A stretch of 12,551 nt of DNA from Candidatus Sediminicultor secundus (GCA_002849045.2 NCRO01000240.1:1-12551), one strand, 5' to 3'. Shown: positions 1 through 7,490, counted from the stretch's first letter. Notes: generated from the sequence alone by a model not told the origin. Numbers and translations: made by a program.

Positions 1-59
1 GTCCAACGCGCGTGACGCTTACGCCTTGGTCGGCCGCGTCAGATGGGTATAAGAGCCAG
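1..59 (+). other. Illumina Nextera adapter residue (not genomic)
   Basis: Positions 41-59 match the Tn5 mosaic end AGATGTGTATAAGAGACAG at 17 of 19 bases. Positions 27-40 match the Read-1 part TCGTCGGCAGCGTC at 12 of 14. The preceding 8 bases (19-26) sit where an i5 index would be and resemble CTAAGCCT at 6 of 8. Positions 1-18 match the 3' end of the P5 primer at about 10 of 18, with several differences of the A-to-C or T-to-G type. The order and exact spacing (18+8+14+19) fit a library molecule end assembled from low-quality reads. The genome starts at about base 60. Confidence 0.93.
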
Positions 60-60
60 G

Positions 61-645
61 GGTACTGCAGGTCAGCATCGGATTAAGATGGTAATGGCAG
101 GTTACCAGGATTGGAGTAGTTATGTCTCAGTATCAGCTTCCCGGACTACTACGGTTTCTGCTGATTTAGTTCCCTTTCCTGCATATGGTACAATCTCTGT
201 TTATTCCAATCAAAGTAATGCTAGAATCTATTTAGACGGAATCTATAAAAAAAGAACTTCTGCTAATAAATCAGTGGAAATAAAGAGTGTTGGAAAAGGT
301 TACCATGAATTATTAATCACAAAAGATGGTTATCAGGATTGGATTAGTACCATAATGATTGTTGCCAACCAAACTCGTAGGGTCTCTGCTTTCTTAGTTC
401 CAGAAATCAACTATGATGGTTCTATTGCTGTTTACTGTAATGTAAGCGGAGCAAAAATATTTGTAAACGGAACTTATAAGACGACGACCTCATCTTCAAA
501 ACCAAAAATCTTAGAGGAATTTAGAGAAAGAACATACGAGATTACTCTAATTAAGGATGGGTATAGAACCTGGGTAGAAGATATTTGGGTATATGCCGGC
601 GAGATTGCCTCTCTCTATATAGAGATGGAGGAAATAGAATATTAA
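61..645 (+). CDS. PEGA-domain repeat protein, 3' part only
   Basis: The visible 194 residues contain the tail of one PEGA domain and two full copies of about 70 residues. Each copy runs from a G-(T/S)-I-(S/A)-V-Y strand through an A-(R/K)-I-(Y/F)-(L/V)-(D/N)-G-x-Y-K segment to a (Y/H)-x-(I/L)-x-x-x-K-D-G-Y-(Q/R)-x-W segment. PEGA domains are surface-associated beta domains, often repeated in exported proteins of bacteria and archaea, and their ligand is usually unknown. The 5' end is missing: the in-frame ATG at 43 lies in adapter sequence, so no start codon should be assigned. The protein ends in an acidic tail (M-E-E-I-E-Y). A hairpin terminator lies about 100 bases downstream, so this is the last gene of its transcript. 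The full protein could carry a kinase, peptidase or other N-terminal domain that is not visible here. Confidence 0.85.
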   Translation, partial: GTAGQHRIKMVMAGYQDWSSYVSVSASRTTTVSADLVPFPAYGTISVYSNQSNARIYLDGIYKKRTSANKSVEIKSVGKGYHELLITKDGYQDWISTIMIVANQTRRVSAFLVPEINYDGSIAVYCNVSGAKIFVNGTYKTTTSSSKPKILEEFRERTYEITLIKDGYRTWVEDIWVYAGEIASLYIEMEEIEY

Positions 646-745
646 AGCAATTTTATTGGAAAATATTTAATGATAAGAAAAAAAAGGAAAATACCGAAAA
701 GAAAAGAAACTTATTAGAGTTTTCTAGATTATTTATAAATGGAAG

Positions 746-782
746 TTAAAGGCAGATTAGACAACTTCTAGTCTGCCTTTAA
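746..782 (+). terminator. strong hairpin, probable terminator after the PEGA gene
   Basis: A 16-base left arm (746-761) pairs with 767-782 around a 5-base loop (CAACT), with one G-T wobble. The stem has A-rich and T-rich outer ends around GGCAGA/TCTGCC. It separates the PEGA gene from the hdr-fdh operon. There is no long T tract directly after the stem; a T-rich run begins about 14 bases later. Confidence 0.6.
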
Positions 783-837
783 CTGAATTTAGAACTTTTT
801 TATATTTATTAGTTTAAAATAGAAACTTTTTTCAATC

Positions 838-843
838 AGGAGG
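838..843 (+). promoter_or_regulatory. ribosome binding site of hdrC
   Basis: A perfect AGGAGG lies six A bases upstream of the ATG at 850 and fixes that start. The 55 bases between the terminator hairpin and this site are very AT-rich and should hold the operon promoter. The only candidate seen is a -10-like TAAAAT at 815-820, without a convincing -35. Confidence 0.8.
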
Positions 844-849
844 AAAAAA

Positions 850-1332
850 ATGAAAGTTTTACGGGTAAAATACGAAAAGAACGAAATTACGAAAAAAAAC
901 AAAGCAATTGAGGTTTGCTTTAAATGTTCTACTTGTTCTAAATTTTGTCCAATTACTCAATATGTAAAAAAATATAACTTAGAAGATTCTTTTATAACCC
1001 AACTTTTTGAAACAGAAAAACCGGAAGCATTAAATGATGTTTGGATGTGTTGTGCTTGTGAAAAATGTGTTATTACTTGTCCCCAGGATGCTAATCCTAC
1101 TGAAGTATTTACCAATTTAAAAGAAAAATCTTATCAAGAAGGCTTGGCTCCCTCAATTGTCTACCGTTTAGTAGAACAGCTTTTACAAGAAAGTACCGTT
1201 TATAGTATAAAATTTGCTAATATGATCCGAAAAAGAGCTGGGTTGAAAGAAGTAAAGAAAAATGAAAAAGCGGTTAAAGAATTAAATGTATTAGCTGAAA
1301 AAACTGGTTTAGAAAGAAAAGAGGTTAATTAA
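850..1332 (+). CDS. hdrC: HdrC-like iron-sulfur subunit
   Basis: This is a 160-residue soluble ferredoxin-like protein with two CxxCxxCxxxCP motifs, C23/C26/C29/C33 and C67/C70/C73/C77, each expected to bind a [4Fe-4S] cluster. Length, motif spacing and the helical, Lys-rich C terminus match subunit C of heterodisulfide reductase. HdrC passes electrons between the flavin subunit HdrA and the catalytic subunit HdrB. It is the first gene of a three-gene operon, and its stop codon shares one base with the ATG of hdrB (TAATG). No HdrA is visible, so the electron donor must be encoded elsewhere or be the formate dehydrogenase itself. Related possibilities are the two-cluster subunits of glycolate oxidase or succinate dehydrogenase, but the following HdrB makes HdrC the best name. 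Confidence 0.88.
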   Translation: MKVLRVKYEKNEITKKNKAIEVCFKCSTCSKFCPITQYVKKYNLEDSFITQLFETEKPEALNDVWMCCACEKCVITCPQDANPTEVFTNLKEKSYQEGLAPSIVYRLVEQLLQESTVYSIKFANMIRKRAGLKEVKKNEKAVKELNVLAEKTGLERKEVN

Positions 1333-2216
1333 TGATGTTTAGCTATTTATTTTTTAAAGGATGTACCATTCCAGCCAGTTTACCGAATGTAGAGAAATTA
1401 GCTTTAGAAGTGTTACCGGAAATTGGTATTAATTTAATTGAATCTGATGAATTTACCTGTTGTCCTGATCCGATACGGCTTAAGGGGGTTAATCAATATT
1501 TTTGGATATCTACAGCTGCTCGAAATATTACGATTGCTGAAGAAAAAAAGTTAAATATTATGACTTTATGTAATGGTTGTGAAAATACATTAGCCATTGT
1601 AAATCATAAACTAAAAAACAATCCCGCACTAAAAAAAACAGTAAATGAAGCATTAAAAAATATTGGCAGGGAATTTAAGGGTATCATAAAGATAAGACAT
1701 TTTTTACAAGTATTGAAAGAAGACATTGGATTAGACCTTTTAAAAAAAATGGTCAAAACACCCTTAACTGGTCTTAAGGTTGCCGGTCATCCCGGATGCC
1801 ATCTTCTAATGCCTAATGAAATTTTACAGTTTGATAACCCGGTAGATCCAGAATTTTATGATCAATATATTGAAGCCTTAGGGGCTACTCCTGTAGATTA
1901 TCTGACTAAAGCGGATTGTTGTGGAGTTTCTTTAGCTTTAGCCGGAGATAAAGAAGCTTCTAATCGCTGTGTTAAAACCAAATTGATTGATATGCAACTT
2001 TCTGGAGCTCAACTGATTAGTACTGCCTGTCCATCTTGCTTCAATCAATTTGATTCTGGCCAATTAATTGCTTCCAGAGAATATCCTCAGTTGAAAGAAA
2101 AACCGATTCCAGTATTGTATGGGGTTGAGCTATTAGCTTTGGCTATGGGTCGTTCTTTTGAAGACATTGGCTATAATCTTCATCGAGTAAAAATACCAAT
2201 TAAAATAAAAAGGTAG
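1332..2216 (+). CDS. hdrB: HdrB-like subunit with two CCG domains
   Basis: The 294-residue protein has two cysteine-rich CCG domains of the pattern C-x31/39-CC-x35-CxxC: C11, C43/C44, C80/C83 and C156, C196/C197, C233/C236. In methanogen HdrB these ten cysteines bind two noncubane [4Fe-4S] clusters that reduce the CoM-S-S-CoB disulfide. All ten are present here, so the site looks intact. In a bacterium the natural acceptor is unknown; it could be a disulfide or another thiol redox partner. The length is typical for HdrB. Translation is probably coupled to hdrC because the ATG overlaps its stop; a second ATG follows immediately at 1335, and a GAGG at 1321-1324 can serve either. The gene ends in the AGGAGG that starts fdhA. 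Confidence 0.88.
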   Translation: MMFSYLFFKGCTIPASLPNVEKLALEVLPEIGINLIESDEFTCCPDPIRLKGVNQYFWISTAARNITIAEEKKLNIMTLCNGCENTLAIVNHKLKNNPALKKTVNEALKNIGREFKGIIKIRHFLQVLKEDIGLDLLKKMVKTPLTGLKVAGHPGCHLLMPNEILQFDNPVDPEFYDQYIEALGATPVDYLTKADCCGVSLALAGDKEASNRCVKTKLIDMQLSGAQLISTACPSCFNQFDSGQLIASREYPQLKEKPIPVLYGVELLALAMGRSFEDIGYNLHRVKIPIKIKR

Positions 2217-2225
2217 GAGGATGTC

Positions 2226-4301
2226 ATGGAAAAGATAAAAACAACTTGTGTATATTGTGGAACCGGTTGTCAATTATGGTTAAAAACCAAAGATGGAAAA
2301 GTAGTGGATACAAAACCTGTTATGCCTCCTGAATTTAATCCAGGAAAAGGCAAATTATGTATTAAAGGGTGGAATGTTCATGAGTTTATTCATCATCCTG
2401 ATCGCTTAACTGACCCTCTGATAAAAAAGGAGAATGGTGATTGGGAAAAAGTAAGCTGGGAAAAAGCGATAAATTATATAGCTGTGCGTTTTAAGCATAT
2501 TATTAATGAAAATATCGGAAATAAAAGAGTCATTGGATGTTTAAGTTCAGCAAAATGTACAAATGAAGAAAATTATGTAATGCAAAAATTTGCTCGAGCT
2601 GTTTTAAAAACTAATAATATTGACCATTGTGCCCGTTTATGCCACTCAGCTACAGTAGTTGGCTTAGGAGCAGCTTTTGGATCGGGTGCCATGACAAACT
2701 CTATTGATGAAATTTCCGATGCCCAAGTTGTTTTCGTTATTGGATCAAATACAAATGAGCAGCATCCTTTAATTGGAGCCAGGATATTAGAGGCATTGAG
2801 AAAAGGAGCAAAACTAATTGTTGCTGACCCCCGTACCATCCCTTTATCTGAATTAGCCGAAGATAACCAGGGAATTGCTATAAAACATCGTCCTGGTACC
2901 GATGTAGCATTATTGAATGGAATTATGAATGTAATTATTCAGGAAAAACTTTATGACGAGAAATTTATACAGCAATATTGTGAAAATTTTAATGCTTTTA
3001 AAGAAGAAATTCAAAAAATGACACTCGAAAAAACATCTAACATTACTGGTGTTTCTCGAAAAACAATTATCCAAGCAGCTCGAATCATTGGTCGGGCCGA
3101 TACGACGTATTTGATTTATTCTATGGGAATTACCCAACATACTACCGGAGTTGATAATGTAAAGAGTACGGCAAATTTGCAGATGCTCTGCGGTAATGTG
3201 GGTAAATGGGCAACTGGGGTTAATCCTTTGCGTGGTCAAAATAATGTTCAGGGTGCCTGTGACATGGGTGCTTTGTCTAATGTTTTTTCAGGGTACCAAT
3301 CAGTAACTGATAAGGAAATTCAAAAAAAGTTCGCCCGGGAATGGAAGATTGAAGCAGAGGAAATGGATGATCGAATTGGATTAACTGTAGTGGAGATGAC
3401 CGATGCTGCTTATCAAGGAGATCTAAAAGCACTTTATGTCATGGGAGAAAATCCTGTAGTGAGCGATCCAGACAGCAATCATGTTCGATCAGCTTTGCAA
3501 AAAACATTTTTAATCGTCCAAGATATTTTTATGACCCCCACCGCCGAATTAGCTGAAGTGGTTTTACCGGCTGCTTCTTTTGCGGAAAAAGAAGGCACTT
3601 TTACCAGCACAGAAAGAAGAGTACAGATGGTGCGAAGAGCCATTGAACCAGTAGGCAATAGTAAACCAGATTGGCAAATTATTGCTCTTTTAGCTCGGGA
3701 AATGGGCTATTCTGGATTAAACTATCAAGATGCTAGTGAAATATTAGATGAGATTAATCGTACTACACCTATTTATGGCGGGATTACTTGGGAACGTTTG
3801 CAAAAAAATAAGGCAGGATTACAATGGCCATGTCCTGATATTTCTCATTCGGGAACGATTTATCTGCATCAGGATGGTAAATTTCCCCGGGGTAAAGGAT
3901 ATTTCCATCCAATATCTTTTAAAGAACCAGCTGAACTCCCCAGTAAAGAATATCCTTTTATCCTTTCAACCGGGAGGACATTATGGCATTTTCATACTGG
4001 GACTATGAGTAGAAGGTCAAAGACTTTAAATGAACGGGTACCGGAAGGATATGTGGAAATATCTAAAGTAGATGCAGAAAAACTGCAAATAAATAATAAT
4101 GAAATGATAAAAGTGGCAACTCGAAGGGGAGAAATAGGAATTAAGGCTAAAATTACGCACAAAGTTAGCGAAGGATTGATTTTTATTCCTTTTCATTTTA
4201 AAGAAGCGGCTGCTAACGTCCTTACTAATGCCGCCTTAGACCCTATTGCAAAAATACCAGAATATAAAGTTTGTGCTGCAAGGATTGAAAAAATAGTATA
4301 G
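2226..4301 (+). CDS. fdhA: molybdenum/tungsten formate dehydrogenase catalytic subunit, cysteine type
   Basis: This 691-residue enzyme is predicted to interconvert formate and CO2 at a bis-MGD Mo or W centre. An N-terminal [4Fe-4S] site is formed by C8, C11, C15 and C45, followed by K47, which corresponds to the Lys between cluster and cofactor in E. coli FdhF. The metal ligand is C139 in A-R-L-C-H-S, with H140 next to it; the codon is TGC, so no selenocysteine is needed. R336 in the L-R-G-Q-N-N-V-Q-G-A motif matches the formate-binding Arg. The C-terminal molybdopterin-binding domain is complete and ends in the family-typical A-A-A-N-x-L-T-N-A-A-L-D-P segment. No twin-arginine signal is present, so it is cytoplasmic. 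A perfect AGGAGG at 2215-2220 overlaps the hdrB stop, 5 bases before this ATG. Its electrons probably pass through HdrC and HdrB. No FdhB or maturation genes are visible. Confidence 0.92.
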   Translation: MEKIKTTCVYCGTGCQLWLKTKDGKVVDTKPVMPPEFNPGKGKLCIKGWNVHEFIHHPDRLTDPLIKKENGDWEKVSWEKAINYIAVRFKHIINENIGNKRVIGCLSSAKCTNEENYVMQKFARAVLKTNNIDHCARLCHSATVVGLGAAFGSGAMTNSIDEISDAQVVFVIGSNTNEQHPLIGARILEALRKGAKLIVADPRTIPLSELAEDNQGIAIKHRPGTDVALLNGIMNVIIQEKLYDEKFIQQYCENFNAFKEEIQKMTLEKTSNITGVSRKTIIQAARIIGRADTTYLIYSMGITQHTTGVDNVKSTANLQMLCGNVGKWATGVNPLRGQNNVQGACDMGALSNVFSGYQSVTDKEIQKKFAREWKIEAEEMDDRIGLTVVEMTDAAYQGDLKALYVMGENPVVSDPDSNHVRSALQKTFLIVQDIFMTPTAELAEVVLPAASFAEKEGTFTSTERRVQMVRRAIEPVGNSKPDWQIIALLAREMGYSGLNYQDASEILDEINRTTPIYGGITWERLQKNKAGLQWPCPDISHSGTIYLHQDGKFPRGKGYFHPISFKEPAELPSKEYPFILSTGRTLWHFHTGTMSRRSKTLNERVPEGYVEISKVDAEKLQINNNEMIKVATRRGEIGIKAKITHKVSEGLIFIPFHFKEAAANVLTNAALDPIAKIPEYKVCAARIEKIV

Positions 4302-4348
4302 ATTTTATGCGTTTATAATTATAAAATAATTCCCCTTTGCGTTTTTTT

Positions 4349-4699
4349 ATGCCTGAGGTAGCCAGTGTAGAGCTAACCGAAGAGGAAGCCAGAAAAGAAA
4401 ATGATAATATTAAAGTCTCCAAATTCCCCTTTATGGCCAATGGTAAAGCCCTTGGTATGGGAGAGACTGAAGGAATGGTAAAGATAATTGCCGATGGTGA
4501 TACTCTCGAACTTTTGGGTATGCACATCTTGGGAGCTCACGCCAGCGACCTGATTGCCGAAGGGACCCTGGCTTTATCTATGGAGGCTACTGCCGAAGAA
4601 ATTATTAATACTATCCACGCTCATCCTACCCTGGCAGAGACTATCGCCGAAGCGGCAGAAGGGATAACCGGTAAACCTATTCACCTGGCTCGAACATAA
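4349..4699 (+). pseudogene. lpdA: orphan C-terminal domain of dihydrolipoamide dehydrogenase
   Basis: The 116 residues match the Pyr_redox_dim interface domain of dihydrolipoamide dehydrogenase. They run from P-E-V-A-S-V through K-F-P-F-x-A-N-G-K-A-L and the H-A-H-P-T-L-A-E motif, whose His-Glu pair acts as active-site base in the intact dimer. The FAD and NAD domains (about 350 residues, with the CxxxxC redox pair) are absent; the fdhA stop lies only 47 bases upstream. The fragment has no internal stop or frameshift, so the truncation looks recent or the junction is artificial. It is visibly richer in G+C than fdhA (32 of 60 bases at 4501-4560). No good ribosome site precedes the ATG at 4349 or the in-frame TTG at 4337. 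It may also be a stand-alone domain, but nothing supports that. Confidence 0.8.
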
Positions 4700-4814
4700 T
4701 TTATTGTTTATTAAATAAAATATAGCTTCCACAATTTCTTGAATAAAAAAAGGTAATTCGAGGGGAAATTAAATATGGCTTTATAAAATTTGTATTATAA
4801 AGGAGATATAAATT

Positions 4815-6062
4815 ATGAGAAAATCTGTAATTATTAAATTGTTATTGTGCTTGATACTAATTTCTTTTTTAGCTATTGATTACGCATCAGGTGAAAATAA
4901 GGGGAATGCAATTACCTGGGATAAGACCTTTGGAGGAAGTAGTGAGGACATGGGGTTTTCTATTATCCAAACTGAAGAGGGAGGATATGCAATTGCCGGA
5001 TATAAAATATTGGATAGAGAGAAAAGGAAGGATACCTGGAGAGCAAAACTTGGATATATAGAATTAACCGAAGAGAAAAGACAGGATATCTGGATAATAA
5101 AACTTGATAAGAATGGAAACATGGAATGGGATGAGGTTTTTGGTGATAACGAGCCTGATATAGCGAACTCTATTATCCAAACCAAGGATGGAGGATATGC
5201 AGTTGCCGGGTTTATCTGTACAATTTACTCTGGAAAACAGGATATCTGGATAATAAAACTTGGTGAGAATGGGAATAAAGAATGGGAGAAGACTTTTGAT
5301 GGAGATAAAAATGATGTAGCACATTCTATTATTCAGACTAAAGACGGAGGTTATGCAATTGCCGCAAGTACCGGAAAAAAGCTCTGGGGAGAAGAAAATT
5401 GCTGGGTAATAAAGCTTAACGCTAAAGGAGATATGGAATGGGATAATTACTTTGGAGGAACAAATTGGGATGAAATATATTCTATTATCCAGACCAAAGA
5501 TGGGAATTTTATTACTACCGGATGTGTATGGTCAAAGGGAGCGGGAAGGGGAGATGTCCGCGTAGCAAAACTTAACAAAAGAGGAGACCTGGTATGGGAA
5601 AAAACCTTTGGGGGAAGTGATAATGATGAGGCACACTCTATTATTCAGACTGATGATGAAGGTTATGCTGTTACCGGGTTTACGGTATTAGAAGATACAG
5701 GAGATAGGGATTTTTGGGTAATAAAATTGGATAAAGACGGTAATAAAGTTTGGGACAGGACTTTTGGTGGGACGAGTGAAGATTGGGCAAACTCTATTAT
5801 TCAGAATAAAAATGGGAATTATATAGTAGCCGGTTGGACAAAATCGATGGGTGCAGGCAAGACTGATATTTGGATAGTAAAACTTGATAAAAGAGGAAAC
5901 CTGATTTGGGATAAGACCTTTGGGGGAAGTGAAAATGATGAGGCACACTCTATTATTCAAACCGAAGATGAAGGTTATGCTGTTGTCGGTTGGACGAAAT
6001 CAAAAGGTGCAGGCAATGCAGATGTCTGGGTAATAAAATTAGATGAAAATGGCAATTTGTAG
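4815..6062 (+). CDS. exported seven-bladed propeller protein of 52-residue repeats
   Basis: A typical signal peptide (residues 1-27: M-R-K, then a Leu/Ile-rich core ending Y-A-S-G-E) is followed by seven copies of one repeat with consensus W-D-K-T-F-G-G-S-x-x-D-x-A-x-S-I-I-Q-T-x-D-G-G-Y-A. Each repeat continues to D-x-W-(V/I)-I-K-L-D-x-x-G-N. The S-I-I-Q motifs start at residues 49, 119, 171, 223, 275, 327 and 379, so the last six are exactly 52 apart. Seven such four-strand units fit a closed beta-propeller outside the cytoplasmic membrane. The first interval is 70 because blade 1 carries an 18-residue internal duplication. A good ribosome site (AAGGAGATAT) lies before the ATG. No catalytic residues, anchor or second domain are present; binding of a ligand or partner is inferred only. 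A palindrome starts 31 bases after the stop. Confidence 0.82.
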   Translation: MRKSVIIKLLLCLILISFLAIDYASGENKGNAITWDKTFGGSSEDMGFSIIQTEEGGYAIAGYKILDREKRKDTWRAKLGYIELTEEKRQDIWIIKLDKNGNMEWDEVFGDNEPDIANSIIQTKDGGYAVAGFICTIYSGKQDIWIIKLGENGNKEWEKTFDGDKNDVAHSIIQTKDGGYAIAASTGKKLWGEENCWVIKLNAKGDMEWDNYFGGTNWDEIYSIIQTKDGNFITTGCVWSKGAGRGDVRVAKLNKRGDLVWEKTFGGSDNDEAHSIIQTDDEGYAVTGFTVLEDTGDRDFWVIKLDKDGNKVWDRTFGGTSEDWANSIIQNKNGNYIVAGWTKSMGAGKTDIWIVKLDKRGNLIWDKTFGGSENDEAHSIIQTEDEGYAVVGWTKSKGAGNADVWVIKLDENGNL

Positions 6063-6068
6063 AAAAAT

Positions 6069-6095
6069 TGAAAAAGGTGAAAAAGGTGAAAAAGG
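6069..6095 (+). repeat. three tandem 9-base units TGAAAAAGG
   Basis: Three consecutive identical 9-base units lie directly before, and run into, the left arm of the palindrome at 6094. The second palindrome in this window (7473) also has a tandem duplication of A-rich sequence ending in GGG on its left side. Confidence 0.9.
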
Positions 6096-6154
6096 GGACG
6101 GTTCTATTTTTTATTAAGAAACTAAATAAATTTGAAAAAAATAGAACCGTCCCC
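6094..6154. repeat. REP-like palindrome, GGGGACGGTTCT type
   Basis: The 19-base arm 6094-6112 (GGGGACGGTTCTATTTTTT) is perfectly complementary to 6136-6154, around a 23-base AT-rich loop. Outside the perfect core the arms keep a gapped match (TGAAAAA on both sides). The T run sits at the loop side of the stem rather than after it, so this is not a standard terminator, although it may stop or stabilise transcripts between the propeller and MFS genes. The GGGAC head and A/T-tract layout are shared with the palindrome at 7473-7525 despite different inner bases, which suggests one family of dispersed palindromes. Confidence 0.85.
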
Positions 6155-6194
6155 ATTTTTCAAACTAAAAAAGAAATAGGAAAATTCGCTATTG

Positions 6195-7376
6195 ATGAAA
6201 TCTGGTGAAGAAGAAAAAAGAAAAGATAAAAGAAAAATCTATCTGGATACTAATCTGCAGATTATTTTCGGGATAACCCTGACTTATATTATGGGAGTAT
6301 CCATTATTACTCCTGCCTTTCCCAAAATAGTTAAGGAGTTAAATATATCAGCTAAGGATGTCGGGTTTTTAATTGCTGTTTTTTCTTTTCCCGGCATTCT
6401 GTTAACCCCCTTTTTAGGGGTGGTTGCCGACCGATGGGGCAGAAAGAAGATAATCTTTCCCTCTCTGATGCTATTTGGTATTGCTGGAGGATTGTGTTTT
6501 TTTGCACGTGATTTTAAGCTATTGCTGATATTGCGTTTAATTCAGGGGATAGGAGCAGCTCCCCTGGGCTCTTTAACTGTTACTATTATCGGAGATCTTT
6601 ATTCCAGAAAAGAACTTATAGCCGCAATGGGCTACAATTCCAGTATTCGAAGTATAGGCTCAGCTAGTTATCCGGCTATTGGTGGAGCTCTGGCGATGAT
6701 GGGCTGGCATTATCCTTTTATCTTACCCGTAATAGCTGTTCCAATAGGATTTTTGGTATTATTCAATCTAAAAACTCCGGAACCTGAAAATGAAGTGCAT
6801 ATTAGAGAACATCTGAATATTGTCTGGAAAAAATTAAGAAATCGCCAGGTTGTCAGACTGTTAGTTATTGGTATTATTATCTTTGTTATGCTTTTTGGTT
6901 CATATATGACCTGTTTTCCACTTTTACTGGGAAATTCATTTGGCTTATCTTCTCTTATTATCGGCTTGATTATGGCTGGTGTATCTCTTATCGCTGCCGT
7001 TACCTCTTCCCAACTGGGTAAAATTATCAAGCTCTTTTCAAAAAAAATTATTCTGAAAATATCTTTTATTCTCTATGCTCTGGCTTTATCTATTATTCCT
7101 CTTATATCTCAACCCTGGCTATTTTTTATCCCTATAATTATCTTTGGAATTGCACATGGTATGAATATTCCTGTTATTCAGGCTCTCTTCGCAGAGGCAG
7201 CCCCCCTGAAATACCGGGCTACCTTTATGTCGGTAAGTGGAATGACTTTTCGAGTAGGTCAGACCCTAGGACCACTTTTAATGGGAATGGTTATAAGTAT
7301 CTGGGGAATAGGTGGAGCTTTTTATGCTGGTGCAGGATTATCAATAGTTATGTTTATAATAGTATTTAGATTATAA
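6195..7376 (+). CDS. major facilitator superfamily transporter, drug-efflux-like
   Basis: The 393-residue protein is almost entirely hydrophobic, with about 12 predicted membrane helices in two halves and a longer Lys/Arg-rich cytoplasmic segment near residues 200-220. The MFS motif A, G-V-V-A-D-R-W-G-R-K-K, lies near residues 75-85 between helices 2 and 3. An R-L-I-Q-G-I-G-A helix 4 motif follows, as in the DHA1 family of proton-driven drug or metabolite exporters. The substrate cannot be told from the sequence. The N terminus is unusually charged (E/K/R-rich for 16 residues). An in-frame TTG directly precedes the ATG at 6195 and the ribosome site is weak (AGGAAAA at 6178-6184), so the exact start is uncertain. 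The gene stands alone between a palindrome and a decayed half-copy of it, which may mean it arrived as a unit. Confidence 0.88.
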   Translation: MKSGEEEKRKDKRKIYLDTNLQIIFGITLTYIMGVSIITPAFPKIVKELNISAKDVGFLIAVFSFPGILLTPFLGVVADRWGRKKIIFPSLMLFGIAGGLCFFARDFKLLLILRLIQGIGAAPLGSLTVTIIGDLYSRKELIAAMGYNSSIRSIGSASYPAIGGALAMMGWHYPFILPVIAVPIGFLVLFNLKTPEPENEVHIREHLNIVWKKLRNRQVVRLLVIGIIIFVMLFGSYMTCFPLLLGNSFGLSSLIIGLIMAGVSLIAAVTSSQLGKIIKLFSKKIILKISFILYALALSIIPLISQPWLFFIPIIIFGIAHGMNIPVIQALFAEAAPLKYRATFMSVSGMTFRVGQTLGPLLMGMVISIWGIGGAFYAGAGLSIVMFIIVFRL

Positions 7377-7381
7377 TATAA

Positions 7382-7408
7382 AATAGAACTATCTCCATTT
7401 TCGAACTA
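7382..7408 (+). repeat. decayed half-copy of the 6094-6154 palindrome
   Basis: The bases AATAGAACTATCTCCATTTT and the following CGAACTA align with the right arm plus flank of the first palindrome (6140-6166) at 23 of 28 columns, including one gap. No matching left arm is present here. The two copies flank the MFS gene. Confidence 0.6.
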
Positions 7409-7418
7409 GGAGGAAGCT

Positions 7419-7463
7419 ATGAGATTTACTGTAAAAGATGTAGATAAGTGTACTAGAAAATAG
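7419..7463 (+). pseudogene. 14-codon gene start cut off by the palindrome
   Basis: A perfect AGGAGG (7408-7413) lies 5 bases before an ATG that opens only 14 codons (M-R-F-T-V-K-D-V-D-K-C-T-R-K) before a TAG. The TAG lies in the outer arm of the palindrome. The good ribosome site and charged, normal-looking peptide suggest the front end of a gene whose remainder was lost when the palindrome arrived. It could also be a real tiny peptide; nothing identifies it. Confidence 0.4.
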
Positions 7464-7490
7464 GGACACATCAGAAAATAGGGACACATC
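7455..7490 (+). repeat. perfect 18-base tandem repeat in the palindrome arm
   Basis: AGAAAATAGGGACACATC occurs twice head to tail (7455-7472 and 7473-7490). It duplicates the outer part of the left arm of the second palindrome. Confidence 0.95.

Noticed and set aside
43..60. ATG at 43 as the start of the PEGA protein
   Set aside because: It lies in the Nextera mosaic end, so it is library sequence, not genome.
2640..2642. Selenocysteine codon in the formate dehydrogenase
   Set aside because: The metal-ligand codon is TGC (Cys), and the frame has no internal TGA.
4815..6062. Repeats suggestive of a CRISPR or DNA-level satellite
   Set aside because: The repetition is a coding one (52 residues, diverged at DNA level) and lies within one open frame.
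6094..6154. Palindrome as an ordinary intrinsic terminator
   Set aside because: The T run is inside the stem on the loop side and no T tract follows the right arm beyond five T bases; the repeat-family reading fits better.
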